A stretch of 64,000 nucleotides of DNA from contig BSDZ01000055.1 of assembly GCA_030268105.1 (NCBI GenBank), positions 124,001 through 188,000 of the forward strand. The letters are read 5' to 3'. The position numbers and the translations under genes were made by a program. The DNA comes from Volvox africanus (Eukaryota; Chlorophyta; Chlorophyceae; Chlamydomonadales; Volvocaceae). Under the pieces are notes generated by a model, which worked only from the letters and a program-made list of their open reading frames with translations, did not search any database and was not told the DNA's origin. Below, piece after piece: positions 37,442 to 51,901 of the stretch. Within the stretch, counting starts at the first letter, position 1; each line of letters begins with the position of its first letter.

Positions 37442-40400
37442 ATTCCTTTCTTCATGTGGCTCACGTGTGCACTTTCTTGCACGGCCAGAACCCCCTTCCG
37501 CCCGCTGACCTGTGTCGTACATGCAGTCACGTGTGGTCTCGGACGTGAGCGTAGCGCATGGAAGGGGCTCCGTCGGGCTGCGTTTTGTCGTTTTGTTTTG
37601 TATGCTAGGTATGTGTGGCATGGATGCGGCAGATGGGGTGTGGTGGCATGGATCGTTCATACCATGGTGAAAACCGCCCATCCCATCAGCACTGGGCACG
37701 TAAGCACCATTGGGCCAAATCAGTAGTACGGTGGGGGACCACGTGCGAACCCTTGGTGACGATCTGTTGCGCACCGTTTCGGACGGCAACCCATGCGCAC
37801 AGATCCAACGCCTTGCCCCACGACCCCACGACACGGCACACACACACACGGACATGGCACACATACTATGTACGTGCGACCCCACAGCTTCCACGTGCAC
37901 AAAGTCACAAGGAATGCGCTTCATAAAAGGTGCGTGCAGGCTGGTGCCAGACATCCATCCGTGCGGCTGGATGGGCAGTCTCACGGATGGCCAGGCTTCC
38001 ATCTCATCTGTGCTGCTTTGCTGACTGTGCCTGCCTGCAAACGTATGCAGCTCCATTCCTTTCTTCATGTGGCTCACGTGTGCACTTTCTTGCACGGCCA
38101 GAACCCCCTTCCCGCCCGCTGACCTGTGTCGTACATGCAGTCACGTGTGGTCTCGGACGTGAGCGTAGCGCATGGAAGGGCTCCGTCCGGGCTGCGTTTT
38201 TGTCGTTTTGTTTTGTATGCTAGGTATGTGTGGCATGGATGCGGCAGATGGGGTGTGGTGGCATGGATCGTTCATACCATGGTGAAAACCGCCCATCCCA
38301 TCAGCACTGGGCACGTAAGCACCATTGGGCCAAATCAGTAGTACGGTGGGGGACACGTGCGAACCCTTGGTGACGATCTGTTGCGCACCGTTCGGACGGC
38401 AACCCATGCGCACAGATCCAACGCCTTGCCCCACGACCCCCACGACACGGCACACACACACACGGACATGGCACACATACTATGTACGTGCGACCCCACA
38501 GCTTCCACGTGCACAAAGTCAACAGGAATGCGCTTCATAAAAAGGTGCGTGCAGGCTGGTGCCAGACATCCATCCGTGCGGCTGGATGGGCAGTCTCACG
38601 GATGGCCAGGCTTCCATCTCATCTGTGCTGCTTTGCTGACTGTGCCTGCCTGCAAACGTATGCAGCTCCATTCCTTTCTTCATGTGGCTCACGTGTTGCA
38701 CTTTCTTGCACGGCCAGAACCCCCCTTCCCGCCCGCTGACCTGTGTCGTACATGCAGTCACGTGTGTCTCGGACGTGAGCGTTAGCGCATGGAAGGGGCT
38801 CCGTCCGGGCTGCGTTTTTGTCGTTTTGTTTTGTATGCTAGGTATGTGTGGCATGGATGCGGCAGATGGGGTGTGTGGCATGGATCGTTCATACCATGGT
38901 GTGAAAACCGCCCATCCCATCAGCACTGGGCACGTAAGCACATTGGGCCAAATCAGTAGTACGGTGGGGGACCACGTGCGAACCCTTGGTGACGATCTGT
39001 TGCGCACCGTTTCGGACGGCAACCCATGCGCACAGATCCAACGCCTTGCCCCACGACCCCACGACACGGCACACACACACACGGACATGGCACACATACT
39101 ATGTACGTGCGACCCCACAGCTTCCACGTGCACAAAGTCAACAGGAATGCGCTTCATAAAGGTGCGGCAGGCTGGTGCCAGACATCCATCCGTGCGGCTG
39201 GATGGGCAGTCTCACGGATGGCCAGGCTTCCATCTCATCTGTGCTGCTTTGCTGACTGTGCCTGCCTGCAAACGTATGCAGCTCCATTCCTTTCTTCATG
39301 TGGCTCACGTGTGCACTTTCTTGCACGGCCAGAACCCCCTTCCCGCCCGCTGACCTGTGTCGTACATGCAGTCACGTGTGGCTCGGACGTGAGCGTAGCG
39401 CATGGAAGGGGCTCCGTCCGGGCTGCGTTTTTTGTCGTTTTGTTTTTGTATGCTAGGTATGTGTGGCATGGATGCGGCAGATGGGGTGTGGTGGCATGGA
39501 TCGTTCATACCATGGTGAAAACCGCCCCATCCCATCAGCACTGGGCACGTAAGCACCATTGGGCCAAATCAGTAGTACGGTGGGGGACCACGTGCGAACC
39601 CTTGGTGACGATCTGTTGCGCACCGTTCGGACGGCAACCCATGCGCACAGATCCAACGCCTTGCCCCACGACCCCACGGACACGGCACACACACACACGG
39701 ACCATGGCACACATACTATGTACGTGCGACCCCACAGCTTCCACGTGCACAAAGTCAACAGGAATGCGCTTCATAAAAGGTGCGTGCAGGCTGGTGCCAG
39801 ACATCCATCCGTGCGGCTGGATGGGCAGTCTCACGGATGGCCAGGCTTCCATCTCATCTGTGCTGCTTTGCTGACTGTGCCTGCCTGCAAACGTATGCAG
39901 CTCCATTCCTTTCTTCATGTGGCTCACGTGTGCACTTTCTTGCACGGCCAGAACCCCCTTCCCGCCCGCTGACCTGTGTCGTACATGCAGTCACGTGTGG
40001 TCTCGGACGTGAGCGTTAGCGCATGGAAGGGGCTCCGTCCGGGCTGCGTTTTTGTCGTTTTGTTTTGTATGCTAGGTATGTGTGGCATGGATGCGGCAGA
40101 TGGGGTGTGGTGCATGGATCGTTCATACCATGGTGAAAACCGCCCATCCCATCAGCACTGGGCACGTAAGCACCATTGGCCAAATCAGTAGTACGGTGGG
40201 GGACCACGTGCGAACCCTTGGTGACGATCTGTTGCGCACCGTTTGGACGGCAACCCATGCGCACAGATCCAACGCCTTGCCCCACGACCCCACGACACGG
40301 CACACACACACACGGACATGGCACACATACTATGTACGTGCGACCCCACAGCTTCCACGTGCACAAAGTCAACAGGAATGCGCTTCATAAAAGGTGCGTG

Positions 40401-40792
40401 CAGGCTGGTGCCAGACATCCATCCGTGCGGCTGGATGGGCAGTCTCACGGATGGCCAGGCTTCCATCTCATCTGTGCTGCCTTTGCTGACTGTGCCTGCC
40501 TGCAAACGTATGCAGCTCCATTCCTTTCTTCATGTGGCTCACGTGTGCACTTTCTTGCACGGCCAGAACCCCCTTCCCGCCCGCTGACCTGTGTCGTACA
40601 TGCAGTCACGTGTGGTCTCGGACGTGAGCGTAGCGCATGGAAGGGGCTCCGTCCGGGCTGCGTTTTTGTCGTTTTGTTTTGTATGCTAGGTATGTGTGGC
40701 ATGGATGCGGCAGATGGGGTGTGGTGGCATGGATCGTTCATACCATGGTGAAAACCGCCCATCCCATCAGCACTGGGCACGTAAGCACCATT

Positions 40793-41421
40793 GGGCCAAA
40801 TCAGTAGTACGGTGGGGGACCACGTGCGAACCCTTGGTGACGATCTGTTGCGCACCGTTTCGGACGGCAACCCATGCGCACAGATCCAACGCCTTGCCCC
40901 ACGACCCCACGACACGGCACACACACACACGGACATGGCACACATACTATGTACGTGCGACCCCACAGCTTCCACGTGCACAAAGTCAACAGGAATGCGC
41001 TTCATAAAAGGTGCGTGCAGGCTGGTGCCAGACATCCATCCGTGCGGCTGGATGGGCAGTCTCACGGATGGCCAGGCTTCCATCTCATCTGTGCTGCTTT
41101 GCTGACTGTGCCTGCCTGCAAACGTATGTGTTAGCTATGCAGCTCCATTCCTTTCTTCATGTGGCTCACGTGTGCACTTTCTTGCACGGCCAGAACCCCC
41201 CTTCCCGCCCGCTGACCTGTGTCGTACATGCAGTCACGTGTGGTCTCGGACGTGAGCGTAAGCGCATGGAAGGGGCTCCGTCCGGGCTGCGTTTTTGTCG
41301 TTTTGTTTTGTATGCTAGGTATGTGTGGCATGGATGCGGCAGATGGGGTGTGGTGGCATGGATCGTTCATACCATGGTGAAAACCGCCCATCCCATCAGC
41401 ACTGGGCACGTAAGCACCATT
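40793..41421. repeat. 626-type unit with three extra bases (629 bp)
   Basis: The unit has the 11-bp element (TGTTAGC near 41128). It also has TTTCGG at the base-68 site, a six-C run in the CCCCC tract and GTAAGCGC in place of GTAGCGC. The three extra single bases are of the kind common in this disturbed stretch. Confidence 0.8.
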
Positions 41422-42037
41422 GGGCCAAATCAGTAGTACGGTGGGGGACCACGTGCGAACCCTTGGTGACGATCTGTTGCGCACCGTTTCGGACGGCAAC
41501 CCATGCGCACAGATCCAACGCCTTGCCCCACGACCCCACGACACGGCACACACACACACGGACATGGCACACATACTATGTACGTGCGACCCCACAGCTT
41601 CCACGTGCACAAAGTCAACAGGAATGCGCTTCATAAAAGGTGCGTGCAGGCTGGTGCCAGACATCCATCCGTGCGGCTGGATGGGCAGTCTCACGGATGG
41701 CCAGGCTTCCATCTCATCTGTGCTGCTTTGCTGACTGTGCCTGCCTGCAAACGTATGCAGCTCCATTCCTTTCTTCATGTGGCTCACGTGTGCACTTTCT
41801 TGCACGGCCAGAACCCCCTTCCCGCCCGCTGACCTGTGTCGTACATGCAGTCACGTGTGGTCTCGGACGTGAGCGTAGCGCATGGAAGGGGCTCCGTCCG
41901 GGCTGCGTTTTTGTCGTTTTGTTTTGTATGCTAGGTATGTGTGGCATGGATGCGGCAGATGGGGTGTGGTGGCATGGATCGTTCATACCATGGTGAAAAC
42001 CGCCCATCCCATCAGCACTGGGCACGTAAGCACCATT

Positions 42038-42664
42038 GGGCCAAATCAGTAGTACGGTGGGGGACCACGTGCGAACCCTTGGTGACGATCTGTTGCGCAC
42101 CGTTTCGGACGGCAACCCATGCGCACAGATCCAACGCCTTGCCCCACGACCCCACGACACGGCACACACACACACGGACATGGCACACATACTATGTACG
42201 TGCGACCCCACAGCTTCCACGTGCACAAAGTCAACAGGAATGCGCTTCATAAAAGGTGCGTGCAGGCTGGTGCCAGACATCCATCCGTGCGGCTGGATGG
42301 GCAGTCTCACGGATGGCCAGGCTTCCATCTCATCTGTGCTGCCTTTGCTGACTGTGCCTGCCTGCAAACGTATGTGTTAGCTATGCAGCTCCATTCCTTT
42401 CTTCATGTGGCTCACGTGTGCACTTCTGCACGGCCAGAACCCCCTTCCCGCCCGCTGACCTGTGTCGTACATGCAGTCACGTGTGGTCTCGGACGTGAGC
42501 GTAGCGCATGGAAGGGGCTCCGTCCGGGCTGCGTTTTTTGTCGTTTTGTTTTGTATGCTAGGTATGTGTGGCATGGATGCGGCAGATGGGGTGTGGTGGC
42601 ATGGATCGTTCATACCATGGTGAAAACCGCCCATCCCATCAGCACTGGGCACGTAAGCACCATT
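42038..42664. repeat. 626-type unit with compensating 1-2 bp indels (627 bp)
   Basis: It carries the 11-bp element near 42374-42380. It also has TTTCGG, GCCTTTGC in place of GCTTTGC, CACTTCTGC in place of CACTTTCTTGC and a six-T run. This is another disturbed-stretch unit. Confidence 0.8.
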
Positions 42665-45600
42665 GGGCCAAATCAGTAGTACGGTGGGGGACCACGTGCG
42701 AACCCTTGGTGACGATCTGTTGCGCACCGTTTGGACGGCAACCCATGCGCACAGATCCAACGCCTTGCCCCACGACCCCACGACACGGCACACACACACA
42801 CGGACATGGCACACATACTATGTACGTGCGACCCCACAGCTTCCACGTGCACAAAGTCAACAGGAATGCGCTTCATAAAAGGTGCGTGCAGGCTGGTGCC
42901 AGACATCCATCCGTGCGGCTGGATGGGCAGTCTCACGGATGGCCAGGCTTCCATCTCATCTGTGCTGCTTTGCTGACTGTGCCTGCCTGCAAACGTATGC
43001 AGCTCCATTCCTTTCTTCATGTGGCTCACGTGTGCACTTTCTTGCACGGCCAGAACCCCCTTCCCGCCCGCTGACCTGTGTCGTACATGCAGTCACGTGT
43101 GGTCTCGGACGTGAGCGTAGCGCATGGAAGGGGCTCCGTCCGGGCTGCGTTTTTGTCGTTTTGTTTTGTATGCTAGGTATGTGTGGCATGGATGCGGCAG
43201 ATGGGGTGTGGTGGCATGGATCGTTCATACCATGGTGAAAACCGCCCATCCCATCAGCACTGGGCACGTAAGCACCATTGGGCCAAATCAGTAGTACGGT
43301 GGGGGACCACGTGCGAACCCTTGGTGACGATCTGTTGCGCACCGTTCGGACGGCAACCCATGCGCACAGATCCAACGCCTTGCCCCACGACCCCACGACA
43401 CGGCACACACACACACGGACATGGCACACATACTATGTACGTGCGACCCCACAGCTTCCACGTGCACAAAGTCAACAGGAATGCGCTTCATAAAAGGTGC
43501 GTGCAGGCTGGTGCCAGACATCCATCCGTGCGGCTGGATGGGCAGTCTCACGGATGGCCAGGCTTCCATCTCATCTGTGCTGCTTTGCTGACTGTGCCTG
43601 CCTGCAAACGTATGCAGCTCCATTCCTTTCTTCATGTGGCTCACGTGTGCACTTTCTTGCACGGCCAGAACCCCCTTCCCGCCCGCTGACCTGTGTCGTA
43701 CATGCAGTCACGTGTGGTCTCGGACGTGAGCGTTAGCGCATGGAAGGGGCTCCGTCCGGGCTGCGTTTTTGTCGTTTTGTTTTGTATGCTAGGTATGTGT
43801 GGCATGGATGCGGCAGATGGGGTGTTGGTGGCATGGATCGTTCATACCATGGTGAAAACCGCCCATCCCATCAGCACTGGGCACGTAAGCACCATTGGGC
43901 CAAATCAGTAGTACGGTGGGGGACCACGTGCGAACCCTTGGTGACGATCTGTTGCGCACCGTTCGGACGGCAACCCATGCGCACAGATCCAACGCCTTGC
44001 CCCACGACCCCACGACACGGCACACACACCACACGGACATGGCACACATACTATGTACGTGCGACCCCACAGCTTCCACGTGCACAAAGTCAACAGGAAT
44101 GCGCTTCATAAAAGGTGCGTGCAGGCTGGTGCCAGACATCCATCCGTGCGGCTGGATGGGCAGTCTCACGGATGGCCAGGCTTCCATCTCATCTGTGCTG
44201 CTTTGCTGACTGTGCCTGCCTGCAAACGTATGCAGCTCCATTCCTTTCTTCATGTGGCTCACGTGTGCACTTTCTTGCACGGCCAGAACCCCCTTCCCGC
44301 CCGCTGACCTGTGTCGTACATGCAGTCACGTGTGGTCTCGGACGTGAGCGTAGCGCATGGAAGGGGCTCCGTCCGGGCTGCGTTTTTGTCGTTTTGTTTT
44401 GTATGCTAGGTATGTGTGGCATGGATGCGGCAGATGGGGTGTGGTGGCATGGATCGTTCATACCATGGTGAAAACCGCCCATCCCATCAGCACTGGGCAC
44501 GTAAGCACCATTGGGCCAAATCAGTAGTACGGTGGGGGACCACGTGCGAACCCTTGGTGACGATCTGTTGCGCACCGTTCGGACGGCAACCCATGCGCAC
44601 AGATCCAACGCCTTGCCCCACGACCCCACGACACGGCACACACACACACGGACATGGCACACATACTATGTACGTGCGACCCCACAGCTTCCACGTGCAC
44701 AAAGTCAACAGGAATGCGCTTCATAAAAGGTGCGTGCAGGCTGGTGCCAGACATCCATCCGTGCGGCTGGATGGGCAGTCTCACGGATGGCCAGGCTTCC
44801 ATCTCATCTGTGCTGCTTTGCTGACTGTGCCTGCCTGCAAACGTATGCAGCTCCATTCCTTTCTTCATGTGGCTCACGTGTGCACTTTCTTGCACGGCCA
44901 GAACCCCCTTCCCGCCCGCTGACCTGTGTCGTACATGCAGTCACGTGTGGTCTCGGACGTGAGCGTAGCGCATGGAAGGGGCTCCGTCCGGGCTGCGTTT
45001 TTGTCGTTTTGTTTTGTATGCTAGGTATGTGTGGCATGGATGCGGCAGATGGGGTGTGGTGGCATGGATCGTTTCATACCATGGTGAAAACCGCCCATCC
45101 CATCAGCACTGGGCACGTAAGCACCATTGTGCCAAATCAGTAGTACGGTGGGGGACCACGTGCGAACCCTTGGTGACGATCTGTTGCGCACCGTTCGGAC
45201 GGCAACCCATGCGCACAGATCCAACGCCTTGCCCCACGACCCCACGACACGGCACACACACACACGGACATGGCACACATACTATGTACGTGCGACCCCA
45301 CAGCTTCCACGTGCACAAAGTCAACAGGAATGCGCTTCATAAAAGGTGCGTGCAGGCTGGTGCCAGACATCCATCCGTGCGGCTGGATGGGCAGTCTCAC
45401 GGATGGCCAGGCTTCCATCTCATCTGTGCTGCTTTGCTGACTGTGCCTGCCTGCAAACGTATGCAGCTCCATTCCTTTCTTCATGTGGCTCACGTGTGCA
45501 CTTTCTTGCACGGCCAGAACCCCCTTCCCGCCCGCTGACCTGTGTCGTACATGCAGTCACGTGTGGTCTCGGACGTGAGCGTAGCGCATGGAAGGGGCTC

Positions 45601-46071
45601 CGTCCGGGCTGCGTTTTTTGTCGTTTTGTTTTGTATGCTAGGTATGTGTGGCATGGATGCGGCAGATGGGGTGTGGTGGCATGGATCGTTCATACCATGG
45701 TGAAACCGCCCATCCCATCAGCACTGGGCACGTAAGCACCATTGGGCCAAATCAGTAGTACGGTGGGGGACCACGTGCGAACCCTTGGTGACGATCTGTT
45801 GCGCACCGTTTGGACGGCAACCCATGCGCACAGATCCAACGCCTTGCCCCACGACCCCACGACACGGCACACACACACACGGACATGGCACACATACTAT
45901 GTACGTGCGACCCCACAGCTTCCACGTGCACAAAGTCAACAGGAATGCGCTTCATAAAAGGTGCGTGCAGGCTGGTGCCAGACATCCATCCGTGCGGCTG
46001 GATGGGCAGTCTCACGGATGGCCAGGCTTCCATCTCATCTGTGCTGCTTTGCTGACTGTGCCTGCCTGCAA

Positions 46072-46087
46072 ACGTATAGCTATGCAG
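46072..46087. repeat. Second copy of the 6-extra-base hotspot allele
   Basis: The sequence CGTATAGCTATGCAG matches the allele at 25681 but sits in an A132 unit about 20 kb away. It is either a conversion product or an independent identical deletion. Confidence 0.88.
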
Positions 46088-47595
46088 CTCCATTCCTTTC
46101 TTCATGTGGCTCACGTGTGCACTTTCTTGCACGGCCAGAACCCCCTTCCCGCCCGCTGACCTGTGTCGTACATGCAGTCACGTGTGGTCTCGGACGTGAG
46201 CGTAGCGCATGGAAGGGGCTCCGTCCGGGCTGCGTTTTTGTCGTTTTGTTTTGTATGCTAGGTATGTGTGGCATGGATGCGGCAGATGGGGTGTGGTGGC
46301 ATGGATCGTTCATTACCATGGTGAAAACCGCCCATCCCATCAGCACTGGGCACGTAAGCACCATTGGGCCAAATCAGTAGTACGGTGGGGGACCACGTGC
46401 GAACCCTTGGTGACGATCTGTTGCGCACCGTTCGGACGGCAACCCATGCGCACAGATCCAACGCCTTGCCCCACGACCCCACGACACGGCACACACACAC
46501 ACGGACATGGCACACATACTATGTACGTGCGACCCCACAGCTTCCACGTGCACAAAGTCAACAGGAATGCGCTTCATAAAAGGTGCGTGCAGGCTGGTGC
46601 CAGACATCCATCCGTGCGGCTGGATGGGCAGTCTCACGGATGGCCAGGCTTCCATCTCATCTGTGCTGCTTTGCTGACTGTGCCTGCCTGCAAACGTATG
46701 CAGCTCCATTCCTTTCTTCATGTGGCTCACGTGTGCACTTTCTTGCACGGCCAGAACCCCCTTCCCGCCCGCTGACCTGTGTCGTACATGCAGTCACGTG
46801 TGGTCTCGGACGTGAGCGTAGCGCATGGAAGGGGCTCCGTCCGGGCTGCGTTTTTGTCGTTTTGTTTTGTATGCTAGGTATGTGTGGCATGGATGCGGCA
46901 GATGGGGTGTGGTGGCATAGATCGTTCATACCATGGTGAAAACCGCCCATCCCATCAGCACTGGGCACGTAAGCACCATTGGGCCAAATCAGTAGTACGG
47001 TGGGGGACCACGTGCGAACCCTTGGTGACGATCTGTTGCGCACCGTTCGGACGGCAACCCATGCGCACAGATCCAACGCCTTGCCCCACGACCCCACGAC
47101 ACGGCACACACACACACGGACATGGCACACATACTATGTACGTGCGACCCCACAGCTTCCACGTGCACAAAGTCAACAGGAATGCGCTTCATAAAAGGTG
47201 CGTGCAGGCTGGTGCCAGACATCCATCCGTGCGGCTGGATGGGCAGTCTCACGGATGGCCAGGCTTCCATCTCATCTGTGCTGCTTTGCTGACTGTGCCT
47301 GCCTGCAAACGTATGCAGCTCCATTCCTTTCTTCATGTGGCTCACGTGTGCACTTTCTTGCACGGCCAGAACCCCCTTCCCGCCCGCTGACCTGTGTCGT
47401 ACATGCAGTCACGTGTGGTCTCGGACGTGAGCGTAGCGCATGGAAGGGGCTCCGTCCGGGCTGCGTTTTTGTCGTTTTGTTTTGTATGCTAGGTATGTGT
47501 GGCATGGATGCGGCAGATGGGGTGTGGTGGCATGGATCGTTCATACCATGGTGAAAACCGCCCATCCCATCAGCACTGGGCACGTAAGCACCATT

Positions 47596-48211
47596 GGGCC
47601 AAATCAGTAGTACGGTGGGTGACCACGTGCGAACCCTTGGTGACGATCTGTTGCGCACCGTTTCGGACGGCAACCCATGCGCACAGATCCAACGCCTTGC
47701 CCCACGACCCCACGACACGGCACACACCCACACGGACATGGCACACATACTATGTACGTGCGACCCCACAGCTTCCACGTGCACAAAGTCAACAGGAATG
47801 CGCTTCATAAAAGGTGCGTGCAGGCTGGTGCCAGACATCCATCCGTGCGGCTGGATGGGCAGTCTCACGGATGGCCAGGCTTCCATCTCATCTGTGCTGC
47901 TTTGCTGACTGTGCCTGCCTGCAAACGTATGCAGCTCCATACCTTTCTTCATGTGGCTCACGTGTGCACTTTCTTGCACGGCCAGAACCCCCTTCCCGCC
48001 CGCTGACCTGTGTCGTACATGCAGTCACGTGTGGTCTCGGACGTGAGCGTAGCGCATGGAAGGGGCTCCGTCCGGGCTGCGTTTTTGTCGTTTTGTTTTG
48101 TATGCTAGGTATGTGTGGCATGGATGCGGCAGATGGGGTGTGGTGGCATGGATCGTTCATACCATGGTGAAAACCGCCCATCCCATCAGCACTGGGCACG
48201 TAAGCACCATT
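47596..48211. repeat. C132 unit with TTTCGG and two private substitutions (616 bp)
   Basis: An isolated C132 unit among A132 units. It has one extra base at the base-68 site (47664), G to T at 47620 and T to A at 47941. The last change recurs in one other unit at 54747, 6806 bp away. Confidence 0.88.
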
Positions 48212-51200
48212 GGGCCAAATCAGTAGTACGGTGGGGGACCACGTGCGAACCCTTGGTGACGATCTGTTGCGCACCGTTCGGACGGCAACCCATGCGCACA
48301 GATCCAACGCCTTGCCCCACGACCCCACGACACGGCACACACACACACGGACATGGCACACATACTATGTACGTGCGACCCCACAGCTTCCACGTGCACA
48401 AAGTCAACAGGAATGCGCTTCATAAAAGGTGCGTGCAGGCTGGTGCCAGACATCCATCCGTGCGGCTGGATGGGCAGTCTCACGGATGGCCAGGCTTCCA
48501 TCTCATCTGTGCTGCTTTGCTGACTGTGCCTGCCTGCAAACGTATGCAGCTCCATTCCTTTCTTCATGTGGCTCACGTGTGCACTTTCTTGCACGGCCAG
48601 AACCCCCTTCCCGCCCGCTGACCTGTGTCGTACATGCAGTCACGTGTGGTCTCGGACGTGAGCGTAGCGCATGGAAGGGGCTCCGTCCGGGCTGCGTTTT
48701 TGTCGTTTTGTTTTGTATGCTAGGTATGTGTGGCATGGATGCGGCAGATGGGGTGTGGTGGCATGGATCGTTCATACCATGGTGAAAACCGCCCATCCCA
48801 TCAGCACTGGGCACGTAAGCACCATTGGGCCAAATCAGTAGTACGGTGGGGGACCACGTGCGAACCCTTGGTGACGATCTGTTGCGCACCGTTTGGACGG
48901 CAACCCATGCGCACAGATCCAACGCCTTGCCCCACGACCCCACGACACGGCACACACACACACGGACATGGCACACATACTATGTACGTGCGACCCCACA
49001 GCTTCCACGTGCACAAAGTCAACAGGAATGCGCTTCATAAAAGGTGCGTGCAGGCTGGTGCCAGACATCCATCCGTGCGGCTGGATGGGCAGTCTCACGG
49101 ATGGCCAGGCTTCCATCTCATCTGTGCTGCTTTGCTGACTGTGCCTGCCTGCAAACGTATGCAGCTCCATTCCTTTCTTCATGTGGCTCACGTGTGCACT
49201 TTCTTGCACGGCCAGAACCCCCTTCCCGCCCGCTGACCTGTGTCGTACATGCAGTCACGTGTGGTCTCGGACGTGAGCGTAGCGCATGGAAGGGGCTCCG
49301 TCCGGGCTGCGTTTTTGTCGTTTTGTTTTGTATGCTAGGTATGTGTGGCATGGATGCGGCAGATGGGGTGTGGTGGCATGGATCGTTCATACCATGGTGA
49401 AAACCGCCCATCCCATCAGCACTGGGCACGTAAGCACCATTGGGCCAAATCAGTAGTACGGTGGGGGACCACGTGCGAACCCTTGGTGACGATCTGTTGC
49501 GCACCGTTCGGACGGCAACCCATGCGCACAGATCCAACGCCTTGCCCCACGACCCCACGACACGGCACACACACACACGGACATGGCACACATACTATGT
49601 ACGTGCGACCCCACAGCTTCCACGTGCACAAAGTCAACAGGAATGCGCTTCATAAAAGGTGCGTGCAGGCTGGTGCCAGACATCCATCCGTGCGGCTGGA
49701 TGGGCAGTCTCACGGATGGCCAGGCTTCCATCTCATCTGTGCTGCTTTGCTGACTGTGCCTGCCTGCAAACGTATGCAGCTCCATTCCTTTCTTCATGTG
49801 GCTCACGTGTGCACTTTCTTGCACGGCCAGAACCCCCTTCCCGCCCGCTGACCTGTGTCGTACATGCAGTCACGTGTGGTCTCGGACGTGAGCGTAGCGC
49901 ATGGAAGGGGCTCCGTCCGGGCTGCGTTTTTGTCGTTTTGTTTTGTATGCTAGGTATGTGTGCCATGGATGCGGCAGATGGGGTGTGGTGGCATGGATCG
50001 TTCATACCATGGTGAAAACCGCCCATCCCATCAGCACTGGGCACGTAAGCACCATTGGGCCAAATCAGTAGTACGGTGGGGGACCACGTGCGAACCCTTG
50101 GTGACGATCTGTTGCGCACCGTTTGGACGGCAACCCATGCGCACAGATCCAACGCCTTGCCCCACGACCCCACGACACGGCACACACACACACGGACATG
50201 GCACACATACTATGTACGTGCGACCCCACAGCTTCCACGTGCACAAAGTCAACAGGAATGCGCTTCATAAAAGGTGCGTGCAGGCTGGTGCCAGACATCC
50301 ATCCGTGCGGCTGGATGGGCAGTCTCACGGATGGCCAGGCTTCCATCTCATCTGTGCTGCTTTGCTGACTGTGCCTGCCTGCAAACGTATGCAGCTCCAT
50401 TCCTTTCTTCATGTGGCTCACGTGTGCACTTTCTTGCACGGCCAGAACCCCCTTCCCGCCCGCTGACCTGTGTCGTACATGCAGTCACGTGTGGTCTCGG
50501 ACGTGAGCGTAGCGCATGGAAGGGGCTCCGTCCGGGCTGCGTTTTTGTCGTTTTGTTTTGTATGCTAGGTATGTGTGGCATGGATGCGGCAGATGGGGTG
50601 TGGTGGCATGGATCGTTCATACCATGGTGAAAACCGCCCATCCCATCAGCACTGGGCACGTAAGCACCATTGGGCCAAATCAGTAGTACGGTGGGGGACC
50701 ACGTGCGAACCCTTGGTGACGATCTGTTGCGCACCGTTCGGACGGCAACCCATGCGCACAGATCCAACGCCTTGCCCCACGACCCCACGACACGGCACAC
50801 ACACACACGGACATGGCACACATACTATGTACGTGCGACCCCACAGCTTCCACGTGCACAAAGTCAACAGGAATGCGCTTCATAAAAGGTGCGTGCAGGC
50901 TGGTGCCAGACATCCATCCGTGCGGCTGGATGGGCAGTCTCACGGATGGCCAGGCTTCCATCTCATCTGTGCTGCTTTGCTGACTGTGCCTGCCTGCAAA
51001 CGTATGCAGCTCCATTCCTTTCTTCATGTGGCTCACGTGTGCACTTTCTTGCACGGCCAGAACCCCCTTCCCGCCCGCTGACCTGTGTCGTACATGCAGT
51101 CACGTGTGGTCTCGGACGTGAGCGTAGCGCATGGAAGGGGCTCCGTCCGGGCTGCGTTTTTGTCGTTTTGTTTTGTATGCTAGGTATGTGTGGCATGGAT

Positions 51201-51901
51201 GCGGCAGATGGGGTGTGGTGGCATGGATCGTTCATACCATGGTGAAAACCGCCCATCCCATCAGCACTGGGCACGTAAGCACCATTGGGCCAAATCAGTA
51301 GTACGGTGGGGGACCACGTGCGAACCCTTGGTGACGATCTGTTGCGCACCGTTCGGACGGCAACCCATGCGCACAGATCCAACGCCTTGCCCCACGACCC
51401 CACGACACGGCACACACACACACGGACATGGCACACATACTATGTACGTGCGACCCCACAGCTTCCACGTGCACAAAGTCAACAGGAATGCGCTTCATAA
51501 AAGGTGCGTGCAGGCTGGTGCCAGACATCCATCCGTGCGGCTGGATGGGCAGTCTCACGGATGGCCAGGCTTCCATCTCATCTGTGCTGCTTTGCTGACT
51601 GTGCCTGCCTGCAAACGTATGCAGCTCCATTCCTTTCTTCATGTGGCTCACGTGTGCACTTTCTTGCACGGCCAGAACCCCCTTCCCGCCCGCTGACCTG
51701 TGTCGTACATGCAGTCACGTGTGGTCTCGGACGTGAGCGTAGCGCATGGAAGGGGCTCCGTCCGGGCTGCGTTTTTGTCGTTTTGTTTTGTATGCTAGGT
51801 ATGTGTGGCATGGATGCGGCAGATGGGGTGTGGTGGCATGGATCGTTCATACCATGGTGAAAACCGCCCATCCCATCAGCACTGGGCACGTAAGCACCAT
51901 T

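Larger units (their letters stand above)
34617..46364. repeat. Disturbed part of the array with scattered 1-bp indels
   Basis: The same satellite continues, but many units carry single-base insertions or deletions that are private to one copy. Examples are a six-T run in place of five near 35735, 39430, 42535 and 45614, a missing C in GACCCCACAG at about 36030, and extra bases near 39679 and 39702. Anchor intervals here range from 614 to 631 bp. The density falls from left to right and the last clear case is CATTACC near 46313. Both base-132 types and both base-68 types occur. The pattern fits residual long-read consensus error, although real decay cannot be excluded from sequence alone. No gene is present. 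Confidence 0.85.

Noticed and set aside
39026..39874. 282-aa open frame, the longest in the window
   Set aside because: It runs through the disturbed stretch, where single-base indels splice several frames of the satellite together.
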